Assembly (NCBI GenBank): GCA_021202155.1
Contig: JAJQDP010000042.1
Location: forward strand, 1 to 40,904
DNA length: 40,904 nt
Reading direction: 5' to 3'
From: Oscillospiraceae bacterium
Lineage (GTDB): Bacteria > Bacillota > Clostridia > Oscillospirales > Ruminococcaceae
Shown here: piece after piece, positions 23,379-31,394 of the stretch
How positions within the stretch are numbered: the stretch's first letter is position 1
Layout: each line of letters opens with the position of its first letter
Translations under genes and position numbers: made by a program
Notes under the pieces: model-generated
Databases searched by the model: none
What the model was told of the DNA's origin: nothing
The model's input: the letters and a program-made list of their open reading frames with translations, nothing else

Positions 23379-24599
23379 TTGCTCAGTGAGAAGCAGAAAA
23401 AGATTTTCGCGTTTGCGGAGTCGGATTACGACGCGCTTATTTGTGACGGCGCGATCCGCTCCGGCAAAACCTCGGTGATGACGGTCGCGTTTGTCGACTG
23501 GGCGATGGCGAATTTCACGGGACAGCGGTTCGGAATCTGCGGGAAGACGGCGGACGGAGCGATCAAGAATATCATCCTCCCGTTCATGTCGATGAGCTAT
23601 CCGACTAAAAAGTATCACATCAGGTGGAAGCTGTCGACGAAGGTGATGGAGGTCTCCGACGGAACCGCCCGGAACATTTTCGAGGTTTTCGGCGGCAAGG
23701 ACGAGTCAAGCTTCATGCTGATTCAGGGAAGGACTTTTGCGGGAGCACTTATCGACGAGGTCGCACTCATGCCGAAGTCGTTCGTTTCGCAGGCGGTTGC
23801 AAGATGCTCGGTCGAGGGATCAAAGCTGTGGTTCAGTTGTAATCCCGAGTCGCCGGAGCACTGGTTCTATCGGGAGTGGATCTTAAAGGCTGATGAGCGC
23901 AACGCCATCTATCTGCACTTTTGCTTGGAGGACAACCCGTCCCTCTCAAAGAGAATCATCGACCGCTACAAGAGCTACTACTCGGGTGCTTTCTATGAGA
24001 GATACATCGAGGGCAGATGGGTTCTGGCGGAGGGATTGGTCTATGAGATGAGCGAGGACTACCTGACAGACGAGATCCCGACGCACGGCGAGTACTACAT
24101 CTCCTGCGACTACGGGACGATGAACCCTTGCTCAATGGGGCTGTGGTGCATAAGTAATGGAGTCGCGACGAGAATTTCGGAGTACTACTATGACGGAAGA
24201 GCCGAGAAGAAACAGCTCACCGACGAGGATTACTACCTGGCACTTGAAGCCTTGGCGGGAGACCTTCCCATAAGATACGTGATAGTCGACCCGTCTGCGT
24301 CAAGCTTCATCACTCTCATCCGCAAGCGCGGGAAGTTTCGGGTTAAGAAAGCGGACAACGACGTTATGAACGGAATCCGGCTGACGGCTGGGTTTATGAA
24401 GTCGGGAAAACTCAGGATTCACAGAAGCTGTAAGAACGCTCTGCGCGAATTCTCGCTCTACCGCTGGGACGACAAGTCCGGAAACGACAAGGTGGTGAAG
24501 GAAAATGACCACGCGATGGACGAGATAAGGTATTTCTCGTCGACAATACTTGCAAAGAAAAGAAATGAGCAGGAGCTGACAGGGCTCAGACTGCTCTGA
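23379..24599 (+). CDS. phage terminase large subunit (PBSX/Terminase_3 type)
   Basis: A 406-residue packaging motor. ATPase: Walker A 'GAIRSGKTS' (about 24-32), Walker B 'GALIDEVALM' (about 121-130), coupling motif 'SCNPESPEHWFY'. Nuclease domain acidic residues in 'SCDYGTMNP' (about 236), 'VIVDPSASS' (about 295) and 'HAMDEIRYF' (about 385). All key residues are present, so it looks active. The start is TTG with GGGGGTGGGAG upstream. SPP1/PBSX-type relatives package by a headful mechanism, relevant if the particle packs chromosomal DNA. Confidence 0.94.
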   Translation: MLSEKQKKIFAFAESDYDALICDGAIRSGKTSVMTVAFVDWAMANFTGQRFGICGKTADGAIKNIILPFMSMSYPTKKYHIRWKLSTKVMEVSDGTARNIFEVFGGKDESSFMLIQGRTFAGALIDEVALMPKSFVSQAVARCSVEGSKLWFSCNPESPEHWFYREWILKADERNAIYLHFCLEDNPSLSKRIIDRYKSYYSGAFYERYIEGRWVLAEGLVYEMSEDYLTDEIPTHGEYYISCDYGTMNPCSMGLWCISNGVATRISEYYYDGRAEKKQLTDEDYYLALEALAGDLPIRYVIVDPSASSFITLIRKRGKFRVKKADNDVMNGIRLTAGFMKSGKLRIHRSCKNALREFSLYRWDDKSGNDKVVKENDHAMDEIRYFSSTILAKKRNEQELTGLRLL

Positions 24600-24612
24600 G
24601 GAAAGGAGAAAT

Positions 24613-25902
24613 ATGTTTACATTTCAGGATTTGGAGAAGGCAAAGAAAGGGGAAAGGTGGGAGCAGAAGTTTCTTCCGAGTGCGGTCTCAGACTACAAGA
24701 CATCGAAGACCTATCGCGACACTCTTGACGCTCTCGCCTACTGGCGGAACGAGAACCCAACCATCACGAAATACCGGAAGCTTCTCTACACCGTTTCCGG
24801 CAGGGCTGTTCCCGACAACTACTCGGCGAACTTCCGGCTCGCTTCAAACGTCTACTTCCGGTTCGTAACTCAGACGGTGCAGTATCTTCTTGGGTACGGC
24901 GCAAGGTTCGAGAACCCGGAGACAAAGAAGCTCTTAGGTGGGAACGGCTTTGACCACGCCTTGCAGGAGGCTCTTACTGACGCCTTGAACGGCGGCGTTG
25001 CGTATGGCTTCATGAATAATGACCGGGTCGAGATTTTCGGCGCGGAGGAGTTCGTTCCTCTGTATGACGAGGAGACGGGCGAGCTCAAGGCGGGAATCAG
25101 GTTCTGGCAGTTAGATATTGACAAGCCATTGCGGCTCACGCTTTTTGAAGAAGACGGCTACACCGAGTATATCAGGCGTCGCGGAGAAGAGCTTTCGGTC
25201 ATGAAGCCGAAGAGGGCGTATAAGCGGATAGTTATCAGCTCTGACTATATGGATGAAATCACGGCTGAGGAGAACTATGACAGGCTTCCGATAGTTCCGC
25301 TCTACTCGCCGAGGAAGCAGTCGGGAATTGTGGGACTGCGCAGGCAGATTGACTGCTACGACCTCATCGAGTCGGGCTTTGCGAACGACATTGACGACGC
25401 GTCGATGATTTACTGGACAATCTCGAACGCCGGCGGCATGGACGACATCGACCTCGCCCGGTTCGTTGAGCACATGAAGACGGTCAAGGCGGCGGTCATC
25501 GAGGACGACGGAGCGCAGGCAGAGTCCCACACGACAGATATTCCCTACGCAAGCCGCGAAGCGATGCTCACAAGGCTTGAAAACGAGATGTACCGCGACT
25601 TTATGGTGCTGAACCTTGACACAGTAGCCGGCGGAAATTCGACTGCAACCGCAATCAAGGCGGCATACGAGCCGATGAACCTCTATTCAAATATGCTCGA
25701 ATACGCAGTTCTCAAGTTTGTTCACGGCTTACTCTCTCTTATCGGAACAGACGACACCTGCACCTTCAAGCGTGACACCATCGTAAACGAGCATGAAAAG
25801 GCACAGACTGAACGCGAAAGAGTGGAGACAGCACTGATGCTGAGAGGCTTATTCGACGACGAAACAGTAAAGGCACTCTGTGCGGAAGCACTGGGCATAT
25901 AA
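24613..25902 (+). CDS. phage portal protein (SPP1 gp6-like)
   Basis: A 429-residue protein of the SPP1-type portal family. N-terminal 'NPTITKYRKLLYTVSGR', the 'LASNVYFRFVTQTVQYLLGYGARF' core in part ('FVTQTVQYLLGYG'), 'IVPLYSPRKQSGIVGLRRQI' and 'LNLDTVAGGNSTATAIKAAY' in shorter pieces fit the family. Portals form the dodecameric ring through which DNA enters and leaves the head. It follows TerL by 13 bp with AAAGGAG. The gp7/MuF-type minor head gene that normally follows is absent. Confidence 0.92.
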   Translation: MFTFQDLEKAKKGERWEQKFLPSAVSDYKTSKTYRDTLDALAYWRNENPTITKYRKLLYTVSGRAVPDNYSANFRLASNVYFRFVTQTVQYLLGYGARFENPETKKLLGGNGFDHALQEALTDALNGGVAYGFMNNDRVEIFGAEEFVPLYDEETGELKAGIRFWQLDIDKPLRLTLFEEDGYTEYIRRRGEELSVMKPKRAYKRIVISSDYMDEITAEENYDRLPIVPLYSPRKQSGIVGLRRQIDCYDLIESGFANDIDDASMIYWTISNAGGMDDIDLARFVEHMKTVKAAVIEDDGAQAESHTTDIPYASREAMLTRLENEMYRDFMVLNLDTVAGGNSTATAIKAAYEPMNLYSNMLEYAVLKFVHGLLSLIGTDDTCTFKRDTIVNEHEKAQTERERVETALMLRGLFDDETVKALCAEALGI

Positions 25903-25938
25903 ATCGTATCAAAGTAACTATACGAGAAAGGAAAAACT

Positions 25939-26517
25939 ATGGCACTGACAAGAAAGATGCTCAAGGAAATGGGCATTACGGGTGAAAATGCGGATGCGAT
26001 TTTCAACGCTCACTGGAAGACTGTCGAGGCTCTGCAAGGCTACAAAGCCGAGGTGGAGAAATTGACCGGTCTTAAGAGTGAGCTTGAGAATGCAAAGAAC
26101 GCGATGCTCGACTATCAGACGAAATACGAGACTCTTGAGAGGGAGTACGGAGACTATCGGGAGGGAATCTCGAAGGAGAAGTCTTTGCAGGCTAAAAGAC
26201 TTGCAGTGACGGAAATGTTAAGAGAACTTCACATCCCGGAGGATTGTGTGAACCCTATTTTACATGTCACGGATTTCGATAAGATAGCTCTTGATGAGAG
26301 CGGCGCGCTTTTGGAAGAGGAGGCTGTGAGGAGCGGCATAAGCGAGCTCTGGTCGGGATTCATCCCGAAAAGGTACTGCTACGGCTCTGAAACGGCAAAT
26401 CCGCCCGCAAATTCATCTGGAAGAAGCTACTCGGCGGAGGATATAAGAAGAATGTCTCCCCGTGAAATCAACGAAAACTATCGGGCGATAAAAGAGTCGC
26501 TCAAATCTATCGACTAA
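25939..26517 (+). CDS. phage scaffold / minor structural GP20-like protein
   Basis: A 192-residue, strongly helical, charged protein. 'ALTRKMLKEMGITGENADAI' opens the GP20 scaffold pattern, then a coiled coil covers about residues 33-80 ('LKSELENAKNAMLDYQ', 'YETLEREYGDYREG'), and a basic/polar tail ends 'YRAIKESLKSID'. Position directly before the capsid gene supports an internal scaffold that guides head assembly. No protease domain is seen, so release must occur without self-cleavage or with a host enzyme. Confidence 0.87.
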   Translation: MALTRKMLKEMGITGENADAIFNAHWKTVEALQGYKAEVEKLTGLKSELENAKNAMLDYQTKYETLEREYGDYREGISKEKSLQAKRLAVTEMLRELHIPEDCVNPILHVTDFDKIALDESGALLEEEAVRSGISELWSGFIPKRYCYGSETANPPANSSGRSYSAEDIRRMSPREINENYRAIKESLKSID

Positions 26518-26535
26518 GAAAGGAAAGATAAAATT

Positions 26536-27375
26536 ATGGCAATCAATTCGTTTATACCTGAGCTCTGGAGTGCGAGACTCCTTGACGCTCTTGAAAAGGC
26601 TCACGTTGCGGGAAACATCGTAAATCGCGACTATGAGGGTGAAATCAAGCAGTGCGGCGCGTCCGTCAGAATCAACATGATTGGCGACATCACCGTTTCC
26701 GACTACATGAGGGGTTCTGAGATTTCTGACCCGGAGGAGCTCTCGACTACCGACGCTACCCTCGAAATCTCTCAGGCAAAGTATTTCAACTTCCAGATTG
26801 ATGACGTGGATGCGGCACAGGCGGCAGGAGACCTCATGGACAAGGCTATGCAGAGAAGTGCCTATGCGCTCAATGATGTCGCGGATGCATATATCCTTGA
26901 AACCATCGCTTCTGACGTGAGTGAGGATAATGTCATCGGTGCGGATTCGCCTGTCGCTCTCACAGCCGACAACGTCTATAGCTATATCGTTCAGCTAAGA
27001 CTCATCCTGGACAAAAACAACGTCCCGCACGAGGGCAGAAGCATAGTGCTTCCTCCCGAGGTCTATGCACTTCTTCTGCAGGATTCGAGATTCACAGGAG
27101 CAGGCACGATGGGTGAGGAGACCTCCAGAAGCGGCTTCATCGGAAGAATCGCAGGCTTTGACATCTATGAGTCGAACAACTGCTATGGCGATGGAGAGAC
27201 ATACTACGTCACGGCACAGGTTCCCTCTGCCTGCAGCTATGCGGAGCAGGTTTTGGAGACCTCGGCATATCGTCCCGAAAAGAGATTTGCCGACGCTGTC
27301 AAGGGACTCCACGTCTACGGTGCAAAGGTCACCGACCCGACAAGAATCGCCGCGCTCGTCTGCACGGTGGAATGA
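26536..27375 (+). CDS. phage major capsid protein (P22 coat-like)
   Basis: A 279-residue protein starting 'MAINSFIPELWSARLLDALE', with 'GNIVNRDYEGEIKQCGASVR' and 'INMIGDITVSDY', a central 'FQIDDVDAAQAAGDLMDKAM' and 'EGRSIVLPPEVYALLLQD'. These are typical of P22 coat/N4-gp56-type HK97-fold capsid proteins in Clostridia phages. It follows the scaffold gene by 18 bp with a good AAAGGA site. Intact and full length. Confidence 0.92.
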   Translation: MAINSFIPELWSARLLDALEKAHVAGNIVNRDYEGEIKQCGASVRINMIGDITVSDYMRGSEISDPEELSTTDATLEISQAKYFNFQIDDVDAAQAAGDLMDKAMQRSAYALNDVADAYILETIASDVSEDNVIGADSPVALTADNVYSYIVQLRLILDKNNVPHEGRSIVLPPEVYALLLQDSRFTGAGTMGEETSRSGFIGRIAGFDIYESNNCYGDGETYYVTAQVPSACSYAEQVLETSAYRPEKRFADAVKGLHVYGAKVTDPTRIAALVCTVE

Positions 27376-27431
27376 TAGCTTTTTTCCGGGCGGGAGCTTT
27401 CTCGCCCGGAAGAGATTGAAAGGAGAAAGGC

Positions 27432-27830
27432 ATGATTGAAGCTGTTTGCAGGCACATAAAAAACTACTTTATTACTGATGTTTATGCAGGAAAATTTACC
27501 ATTTCCGGCGGAGAGGTAATAGACACAGATTTCATGCGGGACGGCTACTATCTCATCTGGGGAAGTAAGTATAACGACGCGGTTCACCTCTATCCCGACG
27601 ACGTCCTCACAGATGAGGAGTTCGACGGCGACATCGCGCTTATGAACCCGCCGGAGGATTTCCTGGCACTCTGCACGGAAATAGAAGACTATATGGCGTC
27701 CGACATGGCGTCGCCATCGCCCTACAAGAAGGAGAGCTTTGGCGGATATTCCTATGAAATGAACGATTCCGGGTCGAACAGATGGCAGAAGATATTTGCC
27801 TCCAGACTCAACCAATGGAGGAAGCTATAA
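27432..27830 (+). CDS. probable head-tail connector/adaptor protein
   Basis: A 132-residue protein starting 'MIEAVCRHIKNYFITDVYAG', with a strand-rich middle ('GYYLIWGSKYNDAVHLYPDD') and a helical end ('SRWQKIFASRLNQWRKL' in part: 'IFASRLNQWRKL'). Its position right after the capsid gene and its size fit a gp15/gp6-type connector that docks under the portal. Similarity is by pattern and position only. The stop shares a base with the next start (TAATG). Confidence 0.65.
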   Translation: MIEAVCRHIKNYFITDVYAGKFTISGGEVIDTDFMRDGYYLIWGSKYNDAVHLYPDDVLTDEEFDGDIALMNPPEDFLALCTEIEDYMASDMASPSPYKKESFGGYSYEMNDSGSNRWQKIFASRLNQWRKL

Positions 27831-28540
27831 TGAGCCTTATAGACCTGTTTTCGACACAGTTTACAAAACTCACCGTCACCACCGAGACCGATTCACTCGG
27901 GAACACGCTCACAAGTCTTAGCGACGATGTGACCTTCACAGGAGCGTTGGTTCTGGACAGTTCATCCGAGTCGGATTCCCGGCTTGTAAGAAAGTACACG
28001 CTTACCGTTTCGCCTGAAGTAGACCTAGGTTATGGCGACATTTTCAGAAGGGATTCTGACGGGGAAGTTTTTGAGATTACCGGCGAGGACACGGGCGAGT
28101 CGCCTGAGATGGCAACCTTCTCCTTCCGGCAGTTTATAGTCAAGGACTATGAGGGTTCAACTACAGTTTCCGGTTCGCTCGTCATAACAGACGGCAGTTC
28201 GACAGTTATCCTGTCACTCGGAACTGACTATACTATCACAAAGTCGCGAATCGGAAGTACCGCCACAGCCTCTGACGGGACGACAGTTCTGGATGTCATC
28301 GGCTGTAAGGTGACACTGAGCGTGAGCGATGCCGAGCTTTCGAGGGAGATGGCATCGGCACTTGTCGGGATGATTGAGGCTTCGCCGTTTCTGAGTGTGA
28401 CTTACCCGGACATTTCGGGAAGCGTCACGACTGATTTTCTCTTTGACATTCCGAAGCTTGAAGCAAGAGAATTCGATTCTGATGGAGTCTGCACCTGGTG
28501 CGCGGTGACTCTCACGGCGACAGGAAAGGAAGTGGAATAG
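27830..28540 (+). CDS. phage structural protein, stopper/tail-adaptor-like (possible two-domain)
   Basis: A 236-residue, strand-rich protein. The first half ('LGYGDIFRRDSDGEVFEITG', then 'EMATFSFRQFIVKDYEG') resembles head-closure/stopper proteins of the SPP1 gp16 type. The second half ('SPFLSVTYPDISGSVTTDFL') resembles small tail components that follow them in gut phages. The two may be fused here, which would shorten the path from head to hub. The ATG at 27830 is chosen because it overlaps the previous stop; the earlier in-frame ATG at 27782 lies within the connector gene. Confidence 0.55.
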   Translation: MSLIDLFSTQFTKLTVTTETDSLGNTLTSLSDDVTFTGALVLDSSSESDSRLVRKYTLTVSPEVDLGYGDIFRRDSDGEVFEITGEDTGESPEMATFSFRQFIVKDYEGSTTVSGSLVITDGSSTVILSLGTDYTITKSRIGSTATASDGTTVLDVIGCKVTLSVSDAELSREMASALVGMIEASPFLSVTYPDISGSVTTDFLFDIPKLEAREFDSDGVCTWCAVTLTATGKEVE

Positions 28541-29587
28541 ATGAAGGATTTTTCGGAAGATTATGACCCGGATGCCGTGCTCAGACAGATTGGTGTGAAA
28601 ATAGAGCTCCTCGGCGACTATGAGGGGCTTGAGATGGAAACCGGGGACATAATCAGCCTGGAGCTCACCGAAAGCCTTGACATTACCGGCGAAACCTTCC
28701 CGTCGCGCTCCCTCAGGCTCAAGGCTATTGACAGCCTTGGACTCTCGTTCGCCTCTCAGACAGCCGACTATAGCGGAGTGCAGTTTGAAGTGCTGATTGG
28801 AATCAATGGCGAGTATATTTCGGTGGGAAAGTACTACATTGACGAGATTGAAACTGAGGACCTGGGACTCACCGTCACAATCGAGGCGTCAGACCAGGTC
28901 AAAACCCGAATGGATAAGCACATGACCGGCTTGTATACCAGCTCGGCTATAAGTATGTCAACGCTTATTAACTATCCATCGGGAGCACTTACGGGGCTTG
29001 ACCTCTACTGTGACGAGGACACGCTTTCCGCGATGGTCTATCCTGATATGCTGACAACCGTTGATTCCCAGCGCGACTGCCTTCTCAAGCTTTCGCAAGC
29101 CGCAGGAATGGCTTCAATCTGGGTGGACAGAGAGGAAACGGTCCACATGGAGAGAATCGCCGGAAGAACCGGTTACTCTGCGACTATTTCGCCAAGCGAA
29201 ATCTTGGAGTATTCCAGCCTGAAGCTCGGAAGTCACACCGACTATGTCGAGGTGACGGGTGAGAACGCGGACGGAACGACCTTCGACTCGACAAGCGGAA
29301 CATACACTGTGGGCTGTCTTGCGGAGTTTTTAGAGAACGATTTCGTTTTCAGCGGGTTTGCGATGATTGTGGCGACCAACTATTTAGAGTCGAAAAACCA
29401 GCGGTTCGGGCTCACTCTTAAGACGAGATGCAACCCGGCATTGGAGCCGGGAGACAGAGTTCTTGTCCTGAAACCGGACGGAAGCGAAACAGGCGAATTC
29501 ACGCTCACGTCCCAGACAATTCACTTTGACGAGGACGGGCTGTACTCGAGACTTGAGCTCTGTGCCCCGTCTCCTACAGACGGCTAA
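28541..29587 (+). CDS. phage tail hub/baseplate-like protein
   Basis: A 348-residue protein. 'PSRSLRLKAIDSLGLSFA', 'FEVLIGINGEYISVGKYYID' and 'TVTIEASDQVKTRMDKHM' show the strand pattern of tail hub proteins of siphophages and of prophage-like gene clusters, and the C-terminal half ('LEPGDRVLVLKPDGSETGEF') has the late beta domain of such hubs. Starts directly at the previous stop. There is no tail tube or tape-measure gene before it, which is very unusual for a hub of this kind. No receptor-binding or fibre domain is seen. Confidence 0.7.
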   Translation: MKDFSEDYDPDAVLRQIGVKIELLGDYEGLEMETGDIISLELTESLDITGETFPSRSLRLKAIDSLGLSFASQTADYSGVQFEVLIGINGEYISVGKYYIDEIETEDLGLTVTIEASDQVKTRMDKHMTGLYTSSAISMSTLINYPSGALTGLDLYCDEDTLSAMVYPDMLTTVDSQRDCLLKLSQAAGMASIWVDREETVHMERIAGRTGYSATISPSEILEYSSLKLGSHTDYVEVTGENADGTTFDSTSGTYTVGCLAEFLENDFVFSGFAMIVATNYLESKNQRFGLTLKTRCNPALEPGDRVLVLKPDGSETGEFTLTSQTIHFDEDGLYSRLELCAPSPTDG

Positions 29588-29596
29588 GGAGGTAAA

Positions 29597-29857
29597 ATGG
29601 CTGATATGATAATAAAGACCGCTTCGGTCATCTCGGCACTTACCGTTGCGGCAGGCGCGGCGGTATCAATCGTGAAGTGGTACTTAAGCCAGAAGAAGCA
29701 GGCGGCGGAGATCCTCAGAATAAAAGAAGAGAACACGCTCATCTGCTTCGCACTCTCCGCCTGTCTTGACGGCTTGGGTCAGCTTGGAGCAAATCACACC
29801 GTCACAACCGCCAAGGACAAGCTTGACAAGTACCTCAACCAGCAGGCACACAGGTAA
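29597..29857 (+). CDS. holin-like phage membrane protein
   Basis: An 86-residue protein with one N-terminal membrane segment ('VISALTVAAGAAVSIVKWYL'), then a charged helix with 'EILRIKEENTLICFALSACL' and 'DKLDKYLNQQAHR'. Near-identical patterns occur in Clostridia prophages just before lysozyme genes, where database names are often misleading (permease). A holin or holin accessory role is inferred from place and topology. Confidence 0.72.
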   Translation: MADMIIKTASVISALTVAAGAAVSIVKWYLSQKKQAAEILRIKEENTLICFALSACLDGLGQLGANHTVTTAKDKLDKYLNQQAHR

Positions 29858-29864
29858 ACCTGAG

Positions 29865-30122
29865 ATGAGAAAGCGCGACAAAAAGCCTCTTGGGACGATA
29901 GACAGGATTCTTGTCATTTTGGGAGGCTTCATGGGACTATTCACAATAGTGATGATTGTGACATTTTATATAAAGGACGCCGTGCCGGACACCCTCATCA
30001 CCTGCGTAATGGGTTGCGGCGGAGTTGAGGGAATCCTCACGGCGGCGATAACCATTTCAAAACAGATTACAAAAGGCAATTCTAATCAAGATACAAATGA
30101 CGAACAGGAGGATTACAAATGA
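29865..30122 (+). CDS. small phage membrane protein next to the endolysin (holin candidate 2)
   Basis: An 85-residue protein starting 'MRKRDKKPLGTIDRILVILG', with two membrane spans (about 13-35 and 45-66) and a polar tail. The pattern is common beside phage lysozymes of gut Firmicutes. The stop overlaps the endolysin start (ATGA). The start at 29865 is chosen because translation upstream runs inside the preceding gene. Confidence 0.68.
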   Translation: MRKRDKKPLGTIDRILVILGGFMGLFTIVMIVTFYIKDAVPDTLITCVMGCGGVEGILTAAITISKQITKGNSNQDTNDEQEDYK

Positions 30123-30754
30123 GCGAATACAAAGGCATAGACGTTTCAAAATATCAATCGCCCGCAAAGATGGACTATAAGGCACTGAAAGACCTCGGCT
30201 ACAGCTTCGTTATTGCGAAAGCCGGAAGCCTGAAAGCAAAGGATTCTGCGTTCGACACACACTACACCAAGGCTCGTGCCGCCGGCTTGTCGGTGGGAGC
30301 ATATCTCTACAGCTATGCCACCACTGAGGATGAAGCCTCAAAAGAAGCCAAGCTTATGCTCTCGTGGATAAAGGGCAAGAAGCTCACCCATCCGATAGTC
30401 TACGACATCGAGAACAGCACACAGAAAGCTCTCGGCAGGGAGAAGTGCACCGACATCGCGCTGAGATTCTTAACAGAAATCGAGGACGCCGGCTGTTATG
30501 CGATGCTCTATTCCTACGCAAACTTCATCAAGAACTATCTCAATATGGATAGACTCAAGCATTTCGACGTCTGGCTCGCGTGTTATACAACTGAAGAGCG
30601 TAGAAGAGCACTCTACACTTATCCCATTTTAGGCATCTGGCAATACTCCTCTTCGGAAATTCTCGAAGGAGTATATCCGTCAAGGCTCGACCAGGATATT
30701 GCATACAAAGACTATGCCAGGATAATCAAGACTAAGGGCTTAAATGCGGTTTGA
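30119..30754 (+). CDS. GH25 lysozyme (endolysin)
   Basis: A 211-residue single-domain GH25 muramidase. 'YKGIDVSKYQSPAKMDYKAL' carries the first active-site Asp, 'PIVYDIENST' the catalytic Asp/Glu pair, and 'IWQYSSSEILEGV' plus 'RLDQDIAYKDY' close the barrel. It cuts peptidoglycan glycan chains. It has no signal peptide and no cell-wall-binding domain, so release through the adjacent holin-like proteins is expected. It is the last gene of the cassette, followed by a terminator. Confidence 0.95.
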   Translation: MSEYKGIDVSKYQSPAKMDYKALKDLGYSFVIAKAGSLKAKDSAFDTHYTKARAAGLSVGAYLYSYATTEDEASKEAKLMLSWIKGKKLTHPIVYDIENSTQKALGREKCTDIALRFLTEIEDAGCYAMLYSYANFIKNYLNMDRLKHFDVWLACYTTEERRRALYTYPILGIWQYSSSEILEGVYPSRLDQDIAYKDYARIIKTKGLNAV

Positions 30755-30759
30755 ATCAA

Positions 30760-30786
30760 GAAAGCTGTCCAAAAGGGCAGCTTCTT
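30760..30786 (+). terminator. terminator of the phage cassette
   Basis: Stem AAAGCTGTCC / GGGCAGCTTC (with T-G pairing) and loop AAAA, 5 bp after the endolysin stop. Confidence 0.8.
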
Positions 30787-30809
30787 CAATATAAAGATAT
30801 AGAATTGTG

Positions 30810-30838
30810 TTGACAAAAGCCAAATTATCATGTACAAT
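30810..30838 (+). promoter_or_regulatory. toxin mRNA promoter, module 1
   Basis: TTGACA (30810-30815), 17 bp, TACAAT (30833-30838). About 140 bases of leader follow before the toxin start, including a GGAGCAGT-T-ACTGCTCC hairpin (30912-30928). Confidence 0.85.
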
Positions 30839-30862
30839 TACAATGACAGAGAAGTGAGGATT

Positions 30863-30886
30863 ATGAGCAGGTGCACATACTCGTGA
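30863..30886 (+). CDS. seven-codon leader frame MSRCTYS, module 1
   Basis: ATG to TGA, with GTGAGGA 2 bases upstream. The copy in module 2 (31917-31940, minus strand) encodes the same seven residues while differing at two third-codon positions (AGC/AGT, TCG/TCA). Synonymous-only change hints at translation, but the sample is tiny and an RNA hairpin (GAG..CTC) overlaps it. Confidence 0.35.
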   Translation: MSRCTYS

Positions 30887-30978
30887 TCCAATATGGTCGA
30901 CCTCTTCCTGAGGAGCAGTTACTGCTCCGGTAGTTTCTGCTCCGCAGAGATTACATAAAATAAGGAGAGTCGATAAAT

Positions 30979-31071
30979 ATGACAACTTCCGAAGTTTTAT
31001 TGCTTCTCAGTTTAATATTTACAGTTGTTTTCAAGCTGTTCGACGTCTGGTCAGACAGCCATAAAAAATAA
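30979..31071 (+). CDS. type I toxin, holin-like family (module 1)
   Basis: A 30-residue peptide starting 'MTTSEVLLLLSLIF', with one membrane span, then 'FDVWSDSHKK'. This matches the small 'putative holin-like toxin' family of Bacillota type I systems (TxpA/BrnT-unrelated, Fst-like topology). AAGGAGAG lies about 9 bases upstream. Expected to insert in the membrane and depolarise it when free of its antisense RNA. The long leader and hairpin suggest delayed translation, as in other type I toxins. The minus-strand promoter at 31192-31220 faces it. Confidence 0.85.
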   Translation: MTTSEVLLLLSLIFTVVFKLFDVWSDSHKK

Positions 31072-31074
31072 CCG

Positions 31075-31186
31075 CCCGGTAACTTAACACGAGCAGGGAC
31101 GGTCACTTTCCACATATAGTGTAGGATTCTCATCCACACATTTTGGGGTCGACTCGGAACTGTTAGCCGCGGTTCCGCTTCTCTGT
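31075..31186 (-). ncRNA. candidate antitoxin antisense RNA, module 1
   Basis: Predicted from the promoter at 31192-31220 to run leftwards over the 3' part of the toxin transcript. It includes GCGGAACC-GCGG-type and GTGGAAAGTGACCGTCCCTG segments and CCGGGCGGTTATTTTT near the toxin stop, which could serve as terminator. The 3' end is inferred. Confidence 0.6.
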
Positions 31187-31191
31187 CATCT

Positions 31192-31220
31192 ATTATAACC
31201 CATTCTCGCCGTTTTGTCAA
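31192..31220 (-). promoter_or_regulatory. antisense promoter, module 1
   Basis: Minus strand: TTGACA (31220-31215), 17 bp, TATAAT (31197-31192). Confidence 0.88.
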
Positions 31221-31337
31221 CGGCTTTTTTTGCGCCTAAGAAAAAATAACTTCATTCGAGGTTCGTTCCGAACGGATTTTGTGCAAATGTCACAGTTCAG
31301 CCGCAAATATAGCCTGAATATTCGGATGATTTACCAC

Positions 31338-31364
31338 TTGCGGGGGGCGATTGTGTGATATAAT
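31338..31364 (+). promoter_or_regulatory. probable promoter of the enclosed peptide gene
   Basis: A good TATAAT (31359-31364) with a weak TTGCGG (31338-31343) at 15 bp. Start would be near 31371. Confidence 0.5.
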
Positions 31365-31394
31365 GACGTAAAGATTTGATATGGAGGCATCTTT

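Larger units (their letters stand above)
30801..31227. repeat. left arm of the inverted type I TA pair
   Basis: About 430 bp holding a complete type I TA module. It recurs in reverse orientation at 31575-32002 with the same order of elements: promoter, short leader frame, GGAGCAGT-T-ACTGCTCC palindrome, toxin frame, conserved 3' region (ACGGTCACTTTCCAC, ATTTTGGGGTCGACTCGGAAC) and antisense promoter. Confidence 0.88.

Noticed and set aside
29766-29864. N-terminal extension of the second holin-like protein
   Set aside because: The extension is Ser/Thr/Pro-rich out-of-frame translation of the preceding gene and has no start signal.
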